From Saprospiraceae bacterium (GTDB lineage: Bacteria; Bacteroidota; Bacteroidia; Chitinophagales; Saprospiraceae), in NCBI GenBank assembly GCA_020631355.1, contig JAHDHL010000001.1, positions 297,616 through 361,615 on the forward strand: DNA of 64,000 nt, given 5' to 3'. Shown in pieces: positions 53,496 to 62,375 of this stretch. The notes beneath the pieces were generated by a model. That model worked only from the letters and a program-made list of their open reading frames with translations. It had not been told where the DNA came from and did no database searches. Position 1 is the first letter of the stretch. The number at the start of each line of letters is the position of its first letter. The translations under genes were made by a program, and so were the position numbers.

Positions 53496-54092
53496 TTATT
53501 CCACGCAATCACCTGCTGGAAAAATAGAGAAAATAGGTGTCTGATAATTCACGGCAACGCTACCATTAGCAGAACCACTCCAAGAAATGGTACAGCTATT
53601 ATTCACGTTAGTCGGCCAATCTCCCATGTAGGCATTGACTCGGTACTCGTGGTCATAAGGGTCTCCTAGATTTATCGGGTACTGTGTCAAGTCCACCTTA
53701 TAAGTGTAGGTTCCAGGCTCATCTATACAAATATCCCCTCCCTCTACCGTACAAGGGAACTGTGTATAGGGGCTACCTCCAGCAGGACCATAATCTGGAT
53801 TAACCTTAAAGAAATAGACATAACAATCCTGTGTAGGACAATTCCAGTCCGTTATGGATATGGTAAGATATCCCGGACATTTTGATGATTGACATCCCTC
53901 TGTAGGGCCTGCCTGAGGCGAACCGATAAAATCATCACAAGGAGATGAATCATCGAGGGGACTGATAAAAGGCCCGTCCGTATAATTAATTTTACGGAGA
54001 TTGGAAAATTCGTTTTCCACTTCTACCTCATCATCACAAGAAACCAAAAAAAGCGCCATCAAAAAAGATGAAAACAATAATAGCTTTTTCAT
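53496..54092 (-). CDS. Cysteine-rich lipoprotein
   Basis: A 198-residue lipoprotein, signal MKKLLLFSSFLMALFLVSC. The mature part has about nine cysteines (SPCDDF, GCQSSKCPG, WNCPTQDCY, FPCTVEGGDICID, NSCTISW, GDCVE), likely disulfide-bonded in the envelope. Ig-like strands are suggested by GTYTYKVDLTQYP and HEYRVNAYMGDWP. It lies directly downstream of the CHAT gene terminator on the same strand. No family recognised. Confidence 0.72.
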   Translation of the reverse strand: MKKLLLFSSFLMALFLVSCDDEVEVENEFSNLRKINYTDGPFISPLDDSSPCDDFIGSPQAGPTEGCQSSKCPGYLTISITDWNCPTQDCYVYFFKVNPDYGPAGGSPYTQFPCTVEGGDICIDEPGTYTYKVDLTQYPINLGDPYDHEYRVNAYMGDWPTNVNNSCTISWSGSANGSVAVNYQTPIFSIFPAGDCVE

Positions 54093-54198
54093 AACTAAAG
54101 TTTTTTATTGATTAAAATAATTCATCTTTATTGATTACTATCAAAAATAAATATGTCTATTTTTTACCTTATTTTTTTAATTAATTATAAAATAAAAA

Positions 54199-54233
54199 TA
54201 CCAAGGATTCAGCACAAGCCGAATACCTTGGTA
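54199..54233 (-). terminator. Terminator after the CHAT gene
   Basis: A stem of eight pairs TACCAAGG/CCTTGGTA (54199-54206 with 54226-54233), extended by four more pairs across a bulge. The A-rich left flank gives a T-rich tail on the minus strand. Confidence 0.75.
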
Positions 54234-54312
54234 AAATGGATAAGAATAATTCTTACACCGCAATTCAATCAATTAAAATTGATTAAATAATAGTTGATTT
54301 TTATTTCCTAAT

Positions 54313-57153
54313 TCAAATAAAATATTTCCTATACACCAATATTAGAAAAAGAATAGAAAACAGTACACCAAAACCAATTAAATAATTCCAGTTCGAAACC
54401 AACACACCTGACTCCTCACCTACATATACCAATCCCGACCAGAAAAAAGGATGGGCACTGAAATTAGTGGCATCCGCCAGATATTTCCTTTTTGCTTTGG
54501 TAAGGGAAAGACTGATTGGTAAATCCTTTTCTCTGAAATTCGAATGAAAATCCCTTGTTATATCAAAAGCTTTCCTATCAGAAACATCCCAGAGACTCGC
54601 AATAACATTCGGACAACCAGAACGGATGAATGCCCTAGTAAGGCTAATCAATCCCTCTCCTTTCCGTTCTTTTCCTGATGCTGTTTGGCATGCACTCAGA
54701 ACCGCCAAATCCAGCTGGTGTTCCATTGTTGCAATCTGGTAGAGATACATGGATGTATCCATGAGCTCTATTTTACTCGCCAATGGAATCTGGTCATCAA
54801 AGATGGCATGGGTAGCCATATGAAGAATATTAGCCGACTTGACGGCATCCTCGAAATTCTGATAATTCCCTCGTGCTCCCAACAATCCCTCTCCTTTATA
54901 AATGGCATTGATAGCCCTGACTTCCTCCTGATTGAATTCCAATTCCTGAATACTTTCATTGAATGACGGAGCCACTCCCAAGAATTGCACCTTATCCCTG
55001 CTTCCATCATTCCCCCTTAGCAAACGACTATTATAAGTGTATGAGATGTTGTAATGGTTAAGGGCATAATCCAGAAAACCAAAGGAATGCGATTCGGCAC
55101 CGGACGTTGTCTTCAGTAGTGCCTCGAAAGGCAACAGATTCAATTCCCCATCCGGAACCACCAACAAGTTTTCATGACTGACCAATCCTTTTTCCTCGAA
55201 TTGTCCTATCAATTCCTGATAAACAATGTGGGCATTCCGAACATAGGTAGCCACACTCTCCTGATCCATTTTAGGATGGCGGACCGCCTCTTTCAGGTGG
55301 TGTATATTGAATCGAAAGGCATCGTCCAGATGAATGGTCTCCACATTCAATTGACGGCCATCAACGATGAACACAAAGAGATAATCCTCTCCTAGGAAAT
55401 ACTCCAGTAATGTAGTTTTCCTCTTTTTCAGCCATTGCTGTAATTCTGACACAGAAATGGATGGTAATTCATGCTTCATCTTGAAATAATCCGGATAATC
55501 CGATTCCAAATTACTTTCCCATTCCTCATAGGCCCTTACTGCCCCGAAATAGCGATTGCTTATGGTACTAAATGTTTTGGAATCGTTGGCTACTTCTGCT
55601 GCGCGACGTTCCTTGAGCAACTCCTGCACTGTAATTTGTAATCTTCGGCCCTGTTTGAGAACTGTTTCAGGCAGGCCCATTGTATTCAATGTTTGGCCCT
55701 GTTGGATTTGTTGCAGCAACAACATACTCCTACTTTGTTGCGAAAATTCATATGCCCGTGCCGTATCATTGTTCCTAATGGCTGTCCTGATGGCTGTCTC
55801 ATTGACGCCTTTCATCCTTTCTATGAGAAAAAGCTTCGATTGTTCATTCAGTACATATGTGGTCATCAATTGGCTAAAAATTCGCTGTATCAAGGAATAG
55901 CAATCCAAGGCTTCTGTCAGCGATTCTTTTTTCAGCAGAATTTCTGCTTTCTTTTCGAATAATTCCAATGCATCTATCTTGTTGCTTAAGTCCGTAATCC
56001 TCACATTCCGACAATCACATTCATCCGAATCCATTCTACGGAGCACATTAACTCCCTTATTGTACATCAGCTCGGATTCTGACAATTGGTTATCATCCAA
56101 TAGAAGACCAGCCCATACCTTATAGTTATCAAGCATCAAGGGATGAAACGAACCATACTCTTGTTCTGTCAAATCGAATAATCCATCGAATGCTGTTTTG
56201 GCCGCTTTCAGTCCTTCGTCCTGTGCTATCAATTCCAAATGAACCCGTAATTTCCTGATCTTGAATCTACTATTTATGGAAACCTCCAAGGCCTTATCGA
56301 TATATTCCTCAGCCTTAGCCCAATCTTTCTTAGCCAAGTGAACCTGAGCCAGGCTCATATCAATTAATCCTTGGGTTTCTTGATCGTATTCGTCAAGTTC
56401 ACCCTTATTCAGTTTATTCTGTGCCTCCTGGGCTTCCCTAAGCAGGAACAGGGCTTTGTCGGGTCTATTGATTTCCAAGTAGACGAGCCCCAGATTATTC
56501 AATTGCCTGGGATTGATTGTAACGTTATTGGCATATTGACTTTCTTCCGTGACCCTAAGCCCCATTTCGTAATAATTCTTGGCTTTCTCATAATCCCCCA
56601 TTGTCACATATTCCATGGCCAAATCATTCAAGTAATCCGCAGCCAAAAAACCTACACCGTAACCAATACGAGTATAGTCCAACTGTCCCTCCTCATTCTC
56701 TCCTGCCAATTCCAATAATAAGTCAACAGCTTGCTGGCTGTAATTCATACTAGCATCATAAATTCCCTTATGCCGAAAATATTTAGCCAAAATGAATGAA
56801 TAATCCGCCCTCACCTTGGGTTTCTCCGAGGTAGCAAACCTTAATTCAGGCAACACTTCCTCCATCTCGAATATGATATTCCGAACAGAGTCCCAAACAC
56901 CTAAATGTTGATAACTTGATGCTGTGAATAATCTGCTGTAAACCCATATATAATCATCATTCTGCTCCTTGGCAAGTTCGGCACAAGCTTCCCAGGCTTT
57001 GGCAGCTGCGTCGTGTCTTGGAGGCATTGCGTTCATCTCATCGGAGGCCTTCACCACTAATTCCCCTAAATCAGGCCCCTCCAAATCCTGTCCGATTCCT
57101 TGAATGGCCCCAAGAAGCAGAAAACATATCATTGTATACCTTAAGAAATGCAT
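54313..57153 (-). CDS. Envelope TPR-CHAT protein (caspase-like protease)
   Basis: A 946-residue protein. It begins with a signal peptide (MHFLRYTMICFLLLGAIQGI), then TPR repeats over about 25-430 (GDYEKAKNYYEMGLRVTEES, NRPDKALFLLREAQEAQNKL), a helical linker, and a C-terminal CHAT domain (about 700-900). The caspase-type dyad is intact: His782 in HMATHAIF and Cys822 in LSACQTASG, 40 residues apart. GEGLISLTRAFIRSGCPNVI and AHPFFWSGLVYVG complete the fold. A hydrophobic helix at about 923-940 anchors the C-terminus. The start was set at 57153 to expose the signal peptide. Substrate unknown; a sigma/anti-sigma pair lies upstream. Confidence 0.9.
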   Translation of the reverse strand: MHFLRYTMICFLLLGAIQGIGQDLEGPDLGELVVKASDEMNAMPPRHDAAAKAWEACAELAKEQNDDYIWVYSRLFTASSYQHLGVWDSVRNIIFEMEEVLPELRFATSEKPKVRADYSFILAKYFRHKGIYDASMNYSQQAVDLLLELAGENEEGQLDYTRIGYGVGFLAADYLNDLAMEYVTMGDYEKAKNYYEMGLRVTEESQYANNVTINPRQLNNLGLVYLEINRPDKALFLLREAQEAQNKLNKGELDEYDQETQGLIDMSLAQVHLAKKDWAKAEEYIDKALEVSINSRFKIRKLRVHLELIAQDEGLKAAKTAFDGLFDLTEQEYGSFHPLMLDNYKVWAGLLLDDNQLSESELMYNKGVNVLRRMDSDECDCRNVRITDLSNKIDALELFEKKAEILLKKESLTEALDCYSLIQRIFSQLMTTYVLNEQSKLFLIERMKGVNETAIRTAIRNNDTARAYEFSQQSRSMLLLQQIQQGQTLNTMGLPETVLKQGRRLQITVQELLKERRAAEVANDSKTFSTISNRYFGAVRAYEEWESNLESDYPDYFKMKHELPSISVSELQQWLKKRKTTLLEYFLGEDYLFVFIVDGRQLNVETIHLDDAFRFNIHHLKEAVRHPKMDQESVATYVRNAHIVYQELIGQFEEKGLVSHENLLVVPDGELNLLPFEALLKTTSGAESHSFGFLDYALNHYNISYTYNSRLLRGNDGSRDKVQFLGVAPSFNESIQELEFNQEEVRAINAIYKGEGLLGARGNYQNFEDAVKSANILHMATHAIFDDQIPLASKIELMDTSMYLYQIATMEHQLDLAVLSACQTASGKERKGEGLISLTRAFIRSGCPNVIASLWDVSDRKAFDITRDFHSNFREKDLPISLSLTKAKRKYLADATNFSAHPFFWSGLVYVGEESGVLVSNWNYLIGFGVLFSILFLILVYRKYFI

Positions 57154-57186
57154 CTTGTGATATTCTTGAGTGTTTTTATAAGGAAC

Positions 57187-57214
57187 CCCTGCAACATGCA
57201 ATTGAAGTGCAGGG
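57187..57214 (-). terminator. Possible terminator between T9SS-protein and CHAT genes
   Basis: A CCCTGCA/TGCAGGG inverted repeat (57187-57193 with 57208-57214), 34 nt before the CHAT start codon. No long T-run, so read-through into the CHAT gene is possible. Confidence 0.45.
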
Positions 57215-57303
57215 ATTCTATGTTTTATGTACGAGTCCAAAAGTTCCCCATTTTAGAACCTGTCCTTTTGACCTTGTACCTATTTGTTAGAGTTTTAGCC
57301 AGA

Positions 57304-58068
57304 TTATTGCTTCACAATCCTTTCGGTATGGACCTCACCATTGATCCTAGAAATAAGGAAGTACATTCCTGTGGGCATGCTTTCCAGTAGACTGGATGGT
57401 TCATTATAGTCTCCCTTGGATTGTCTTGAACGGACAATATTACCAATTAATTGACCTGTGGCATCATACAAAGCGATATCTACATCAGCCTCCTCGTCCA
57501 GATGATAGGAAACAGTAAATTCATTACTCGTTGGATTAGGGGCAATTCCAATGGGTGTAGTTGGTGCATCCTGTGCATACCTCGTTCTCCCTCCATCATC
57601 AAGATTACCCGGAGTATCAGATTCTGGTGGGCAGCCCTCGAGATGGAAATCCACTGTGACTGACTTCATTTTCCCTCCTGGACCGACAGTTTGAATCGTT
57701 AGGGAGATGGTTGCTGAGGAGGTTGCTCCTAGGTCCATCCATGTATCCAAAAACACCAAACCTACCTCAATTGACTCCCCTGGCTCAATCTCAACAGGAA
57801 AAGACAGCGGGGATAATGCATCTGCATTGTAGATGCCCAACAGGGTATTAGCCGGATTAGTCTCAACACCCAAGTTATGGAGCATCATGGAGTTTGCCCC
57901 TTCGTTTTCCAATAATACATTAAAATGGGAGAGTGACAACTCATCCTGGCAACCCCCTATATGCGACCCATCAGAATTGAAATTTCTAGAGACGGTTAGC
58001 TGCGCGGTTGCAAACGAGTAAATACCACACAATAATACTACTGTACAAATCAATCTTATCTTATCCAT
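57304..58068 (-). CDS. Secreted protein with T9SS type A sorting domain
   Basis: A 254-residue exported protein, signal MDKIRLICTVVLLCGIYSFA. The mature part is an Ig-like domain (FNVLLENEGANSMMLHNLGV, PGESIEVGLVFLDTW), then a linker and a C-terminal sorting domain starting NPTSNEFTVSYHLDEEADVD and ending SMPTGMYFLISRINGEVHTE RIVKQ-like, as in T9SS cargo. It should pass the outer membrane and stay on the surface or be released. It lies between the anti-sigma-like gene (78 nt) and the CHAT gene on one strand. Confidence 0.85.
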   Translation of the reverse strand: MDKIRLICTVVLLCGIYSFATAQLTVSRNFNSDGSHIGGCQDELSLSHFNVLLENEGANSMMLHNLGVETNPANTLLGIYNADALSPLSFPVEIEPGESIEVGLVFLDTWMDLGATSSATISLTIQTVGPGGKMKSVTVDFHLEGCPPESDTPGNLDDGGRTRYAQDAPTTPIGIAPNPTSNEFTVSYHLDEEADVDIALYDATGQLIGNIVRSRQSKGDYNEPSSLLESMPTGMYFLISRINGEVHTERIVKQ

Positions 58069-58146
58069 TATATTGCCTTTTGTGAATCAAACCGTTTATT
58101 ACGGATACTACCTCTACCCTTGGTTCGACTCGATTTCAAAAATTTT

Positions 58147-58809
58147 TCATAATCTGTCCAAAAACTTCCCTGCCTTTTGATTCGACTTGAACCTGGCATC
58201 CTTCTGGATATTTTCCAGCTCATTCCTTACCCCATCATAATCCTCTAATTCCAGATACAACCCCACAGCCTTCCAATGTAATAATTCCTTGAGGTTCGCA
58301 TCAGAAAGCGTATCCGACATATTTTGTATCATGGTTAGCGCCACATCTGTTTGTCCCAATTCACTCAAAGAGTCAATGGTACCTAATTCATTCTGATAGG
58401 GAATAAATGTTTCGGCTGAGACTTCTCCTCTCATGATATTGGTATAATTACTCTCAACATAGGAATCAATCTCTGCATAAATCACATTCGAATCCTCTTT
58501 CTGATTATCAAAGAAGCCATAAACCAAAGCAGCTATCAATACGACCAGAGCCAATAGGCCCAAGATATATTTCAACATATGGTTACTCTTGGATGGGATA
58601 TCATCAGCTCCCCGCATAAAATCCCTTGGGTTGATTCCTACGGGATCCATTTCTTCTGTAATCAGATGAACTTCGTTAAACTGCTCCACCATGCGTCTGA
58701 ACTTGTCATCATCCTTGAATCGCTGTTCAAATACCGAGAGCTCATCCGCTGACAATTCCGAATCCAGGAATCGTTCTATTAGTCTTATATCCTTTTCTGG
58801 TGTTTCCAT
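58147..58809 (-). CDS. Anti-sigma-factor-like single-span membrane protein
   Basis: A 220-residue protein. Residues 1-77 are a cytoplasmic helical region (DIRLIERFLDSELSADELSV, FEQRFKDDDKFRRMVEQFNE) like the N-terminus of Bacteroidota anti-sigma proteins. One membrane helix spans 78-100 (MLKYILGLLALVVLIAALVY), and a periplasmic helical domain with TPR-like segments follows (LLHWKAVGLYLELEDYDGVR). It starts 2 nt after the sigma gene stop, which supports the regulator-antiregulator pairing. No zinc-finger motif is seen. The sigma-binding role is inferred. Confidence 0.7.
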   Translation of the reverse strand: METPEKDIRLIERFLDSELSADELSVFEQRFKDDDKFRRMVEQFNEVHLITEEMDPVGINPRDFMRGADDIPSKSNHMLKYILGLLALVVLIAALVYGFFDNQKEDSNVIYAEIDSYVESNYTNIMRGEVSAETFIPYQNELGTIDSLSELGQTDVALTMIQNMSDTLSDANLKELLHWKAVGLYLELEDYDGVRNELENIQKDARFKSNQKAGKFLDRL

Positions 58810-58811
58810 TC

Positions 58812-59420
58812 TTACAGGCCTTTAAGGTTTTGGTAATCCTGAAACATAAGTTTCCTCATTTTTTTCAAGCAGGCAACTTTTCTTTGTGTTGCCGCATTGG
58901 GTGTCGAAAAGCCCAGCTTGGACCAAATCCGACTGATTCTTTCCTTTTCAATCACGTTCAACCTGAGTAGTTCCCTACAGGTCTCACCGATGGAATGGAA
59001 AGCACGGGATAGTATTTGTTTCAGTTTCAGTTCCTCATCTGACATACCCGAATGAAATTCATGATTAGAGGAGATATCCTTCTCGACCAGAAGCCTGAGA
59101 CTCTCATCATCCATGTATTCAACCAGACTTGATTTCTTCTTTTTCATATTGAAAAAATAAAAAACCGAATGTTGTGTCATCGTATTCAAATAAGCATTGA
59201 CATTCTCAGGCAATGGGTCACGATTCTTATGGAATTTCTTCCAGAATTTAGTAATTACATCGGAGCATACATCCTCAGCCATTTCCATGGAATGCGTCTT
59301 GGAAATCGCTAGCGGCAATAGTAGCTCCTGATATACCTTTGCAATGTGTAAGTCCAGCATGCGTCTTTCACCCGCCCAAGACTTCTCGAATGCCAAAGGC
59401 CAATCATATTTAAAGGCCAT
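58812..59420 (-). CDS. ECF-like RNA polymerase sigma factor
   Basis: A 202-residue sigma-70 family protein. Region 2 (about 25-95) contains EMAEDVCSDVITKFWKKFHK and NAYLNTMTQHSVFYFFNM, typical of the DNA-melting and -10-binding helices. Region 4 (about 130-195) has a helix-turn-helix, ELLRLNVIEKERISRIWSKL followed by GFSTPNAATQRKVACLKKMR, although the usual GMS motif is replaced by GFST. Length and lack of regions 1/3 fit ECF group members. It is the first gene of a leftward set, under a TACATTTG element. Confidence 0.83.
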   Translation of the reverse strand: MAFKYDWPLAFEKSWAGERRMLDLHIAKVYQELLLPLAISKTHSMEMAEDVCSDVITKFWKKFHKNRDPLPENVNAYLNTMTQHSVFYFFNMKKKKSSLVEYMDDESLRLLVEKDISSNHEFHSGMSDEELKLKQILSRAFHSIGETCRELLRLNVIEKERISRIWSKLGFSTPNAATQRKVACLKKMRKLMFQDYQNLKGL

Positions 59421-59842
59421 CTATTAGTATTGATATGTGGTATTGAAAAATGTGTTGTTATTTTACAAGATAATTCAATTTTATTGAATTAATAGACTAT
59501 TGCAGCCAACGCAAATGTAGTGTTTATCCTTTAGGTCAAGCCTTGTACAAGTTTGCATTTCATCCCTTATTCAGAATGTGCAATCCTACCATATTTGCGA
59601 TTTATCAATAGGTCAACAAATCGAACTCAATTGTATATATAAGTATATAACAGAAAAAGGGTTTGGGGTTGCCTTTATATATGAAATTCGAATTGTTTTC
59701 GACAATCCAACATGGATTATCCACCCGAATGTTTCTCATAGGGATTCAATTAATGGAACGAATTATCTTAACTTTGGATTGAGGAGGCATCCCAACTTAA
59801 CGCCAATTCACTTTCTTTCATTTTTCAATCCATACATCAGAG
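59421..59842. other. Intergenic region upstream of the sigma gene
   Basis: 422 nt between divergent genes with no supported gene. It includes the promoter candidate for the sigma gene, an AT-rich 8-bp inverted repeat TAATTCAA/TTGAATTA (59471-59491), and a CGATTT/AAATCG repeat at 59598-59623. A plus-strand open frame of 96 codons here has no family resemblance and is rejected. Confidence 0.5.
59512..59539 (-). promoter_or_regulatory. Candidate promoter of the sigma-CHAT gene set
   Basis: On the minus strand TTG (59539-59537) is followed after 17 nt by TACATTTG (59519-59512). The spacing is slightly short of the usual 19-21. The leader to the sigma start would be about 85 nt. Confidence 0.45.
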
Positions 59843-60301
59843 ATGACCAACAACGATGTTCTTCGTAGAATCCGCTATACTTTTGACTTCTCAGATGATG
59901 AGATGATTGATTTATTTGGCAAGGGTATCCTGACCGTTGACCGCTCCCAAATCAGCAACTGGCTAAAAAAGGATGACAATCCCGAACATGAACCATTGAC
60001 AGACCAACAACTTGCCCATTTTCTTAATGGATTCATCGTTCTCAAAAGAGGAAAGAAAGATGGAGCCGACCCTGTAGCCGAGGATTTCCTGAATAATAAT
60101 ATTATTCTCAGGAAATTAAAGATTGCCCTCAAGATGGACGATGAGGATATGATAGAAACCTTGGGCATGGTAGGAGTGCGTGTCAGCAAGCATGAACTCA
60201 GTGCTTTCTTCAGAAAGCCCGGACAGCGACAATACCGCCCTTGTAAAGATCAGTTTTTCAGGAATTTTCTAGCGGGGCTGCAATTCAGGTATCGGAAGTA
60301 G
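59843..60301 (+). CDS. DUF1456 family protein, YehS-like
   Basis: A 152-residue protein made of two similar halves, each a helical module: NDVLRRIRYTFDFSDDEMID and, from about residue 87, NIILRKLKIALKMDDEDMIE. Both are followed by a motif with the pattern V-S/D-R-S/K-x-x-I-S (VDRSQISNWLKKDD and VSKHELSAFFRKPG). This is the DUF1456 duplicated arrangement of YehS, of unknown function. The gene stands alone. Confidence 0.88.
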   Translation: MTNNDVLRRIRYTFDFSDDEMIDLFGKGILTVDRSQISNWLKKDDNPEHEPLTDQQLAHFLNGFIVLKRGKKDGADPVAEDFLNNNIILRKLKIALKMDDEDMIETLGMVGVRVSKHELSAFFRKPGQRQYRPCKDQFFRNFLAGLQFRYRK

Positions 60302-60381
60302 TCCAATATGTTTTGAGTGTATAATGCAATAAGAAGTAGGTCATATAGGCCGAAATATTCAAAACGACTCATAAAATAGGT

Positions 60382-60413
60382 AGAATACCCCGAGGCAAGT
60401 CCCGGAGTATTCT
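60382..60413. terminator. Terminator hairpin between convergent genes
   Basis: A stem of 11 pairs with one mismatch (60382-60392 with 60403-60413) between the DUF1456 gene and the convergent large gene. Confidence 0.65.
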
Positions 60414-60440
60414 TCACTTCACAATAGTGATATTTTCAAT

Positions 60441-62375
60441 CTATTTCATACGTATATCAATATTGCTGTTCCTCGGCGAATTTTGATATGCATTTGTTTT
60501 AAAAATCAGTTTACCCTTATTATTGAAAATATAAATGATAATATCTGCTCCTCCTGACTCTCTACCATTGATTACAAAATCAGTTTGTTCATAAGTAATC
60601 CTGTATTTTCCTTCTTCATTTGTAATTACTTCGAATCCTAGTGAATTCTCACCAGTAAAGTCTTGGTCCACTGCTTTTATTCTCAATCCTGCCATCGGAT
60701 TCCCCTTGGCATCGGTTACTATGCCCTTTATTGAATAATCACTTCCCATCTCCATATCACTTAGTTTGATAAATGACTTTACTTTTTGTCTAAATGATTC
60801 CTCGGTCTTTATCATTCCAACCCTAAGTCCTTCTGCAAATACCTTGTTAATTTTTGCTTCTGCCTTAGCTGTGATGGCAGTATTAATTTCTCCAAATTCA
60901 TCACGGAGATATACCATTCCCGTTCCTATCGCAATAGCTGACAGTATATCTGTATTGAGCCATTTATTATGGGGTGAGTCTGCATCTAGCTTGCGGTCCG
61001 GATGCCAAGGGTTCAGTTCCGTTGCCAATTCAGGGGCTAACATTTCCAGATGTGCCAATTGAAACTCAACAGCATCTGCTGGTGTCATTTCTTCACCTAT
61101 CAAATCCATCGCATGCTTTCCAATGGCGAACAATTCGGATAAAGGAATATCAGCAAGTGCAGCGTTGGGTTTTAGAGTACTTGATTCTATTATCCGCTCT
61201 GAAAGGAAAGCATGTACTACTAATCTCTTGTATATACATAGCATATTCTTTTTCCGGGAAATCCATTTTGAGATATTCTTGAAGTATTGCTTTACAACAT
61301 TCATTGTATCTACTGTAAATCCATCAAGATTAATATTTACAAAGTGATGCCATGTAGAATCTACGACTATCCTACCAACATTCGCCACCCTCCCGTCAAA
61401 TACTCCAATAGAAGGAAAACAATGAGGAGTTGTTGGTGCTTTGGCACCTGATTGTATCCCTCCCAAAACAAATGAAGTAGCTATATTCTGAGTTCTGATA
61501 GTGTGTTCATTCCCATTTTTCGGATTTATGACTTCAAATTCTATTTCAGGTTTCACTTCCCCCTCATGCGGATGATCTGGCATTATATCAATAATTCCTG
61601 ACGGTCTGATTGAGGTTGGAGCGGATAGTAGATAATGAGGTAAACCATTATACATTTTCGCATGAATCGTCTGGGGAATATCATCCTCTTGGTTCGTGAA
61701 ATTCGTGTCAGTTTCACCTGGTTTCAATTTATTGGTATCATTTCTCCGATGCTCAACCATACTTACCTCACTCTCTGGAGCGGGTGCAGTATGATCCCAG
61801 TATCTCATATCCTTGACCCTTGGAATTCCTCCACACAAGGAAACTCCCAAGGCCCCATGATCCCCTGTTGCAAAGAGTCCTCCTCCTTTGTTCATGTAAT
61901 CCTCTATTATATCATTTTCATTTGACCCCAAAGCATAGTTCGAACCAATGCCAAATAGCCAAACCTGATCGTACTTGTCTTGAGTGAAGTGGTCAGCATT
62001 ATCGAAGCGAAATCCTACAATTCGATTGTGTATGTAGGTATTTCCGGCTTGCATCCTGTCAGTATTAATCAGAGGTGTCTGACCAACAAAATAGTCGAAT
62101 CGGTGGGCTAGGGTCACATTGTATTTGAGAACAACATTACTCTCTATTTCCATTTCCTGAAAAATAGAAACAAAATTCGAAAGACCAAATCCGTCAACTC
62201 CAAAGTTAAGCCCATCAACAACTAACAGGACATTGATTTCACATTTTCTATCCCAGAGCCAGGGTCGCAAACGAGAGGGGTTAGACCTTAGAATATCTTT
62301 CCTCAGTTGTAATTGCTCGTCCTTATCCAATAATGTTAGGTTCTTCAGACGATTCTCAATTGTTTGATTCATCAT
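60441..62375 (-). CDS. Large protein: amidotransferase-like fold plus regulatory-like domain
   Basis: A 644-residue protein without an obvious signal peptide. Residues about 45-350 look like a class-I glutamine-amidotransferase/ThuA-type alpha/beta domain: INVLLVVDGLNFGVDGFG, YDQVWLFGIGSNYALGS, and MNKGGGLFATGDHGALGVSL, in which the usual nucleophile cysteine is absent (GDHG). A helical middle (370-530) follows. The C-terminus (about 548-644, SIKGIVTDAKGNPMAGLRIK to the end) is a carboxypeptidase-regulatory-like beta domain, similar to short domains accompanying Tc-toxin and peptidoglycan-binding proteins. Function unknown. It is transcribed alone. Confidence 0.7.
   Translation of the reverse strand: MMNQTIENRLKNLTLLDKDEQLQLRKDILRSNPSRLRPWLWDRKCEINVLLVVDGLNFGVDGFGLSNFVSIFQEMEIESNVVLKYNVTLAHRFDYFVGQTPLINTDRMQAGNTYIHNRIVGFRFDNADHFTQDKYDQVWLFGIGSNYALGSNENDIIEDYMNKGGGLFATGDHGALGVSLCGGIPRVKDMRYWDHTAPAPESEVSMVEHRRNDTNKLKPGETDTNFTNQEDDIPQTIHAKMYNGLPHYLLSAPTSIRPSGIIDIMPDHPHEGEVKPEIEFEVINPKNGNEHTIRTQNIATSFVLGGIQSGAKAPTTPHCFPSIGVFDGRVANVGRIVVDSTWHHFVNINLDGFTVDTMNVVKQYFKNISKWISRKKNMLCIYKRLVVHAFLSERIIESSTLKPNAALADIPLSELFAIGKHAMDLIGEEMTPADAVEFQLAHLEMLAPELATELNPWHPDRKLDADSPHNKWLNTDILSAIAIGTGMVYLRDEFGEINTAITAKAEAKINKVFAEGLRVGMIKTEESFRQKVKSFIKLSDMEMGSDYSIKGIVTDAKGNPMAGLRIKAVDQDFTGENSLGFEVITNEEGKYRITYEQTDFVINGRESGGADIIIYIFNNKGKLIFKTNAYQNSPRNSNIDIRMK

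Noticed and set aside
59578-59868. Plus-strand open frame of 96 codons before the DUF1456 gene
   Set aside because: It overlaps the start of the real DUF1456 gene, has no family resemblance, and lies in a region better explained as promoter DNA.
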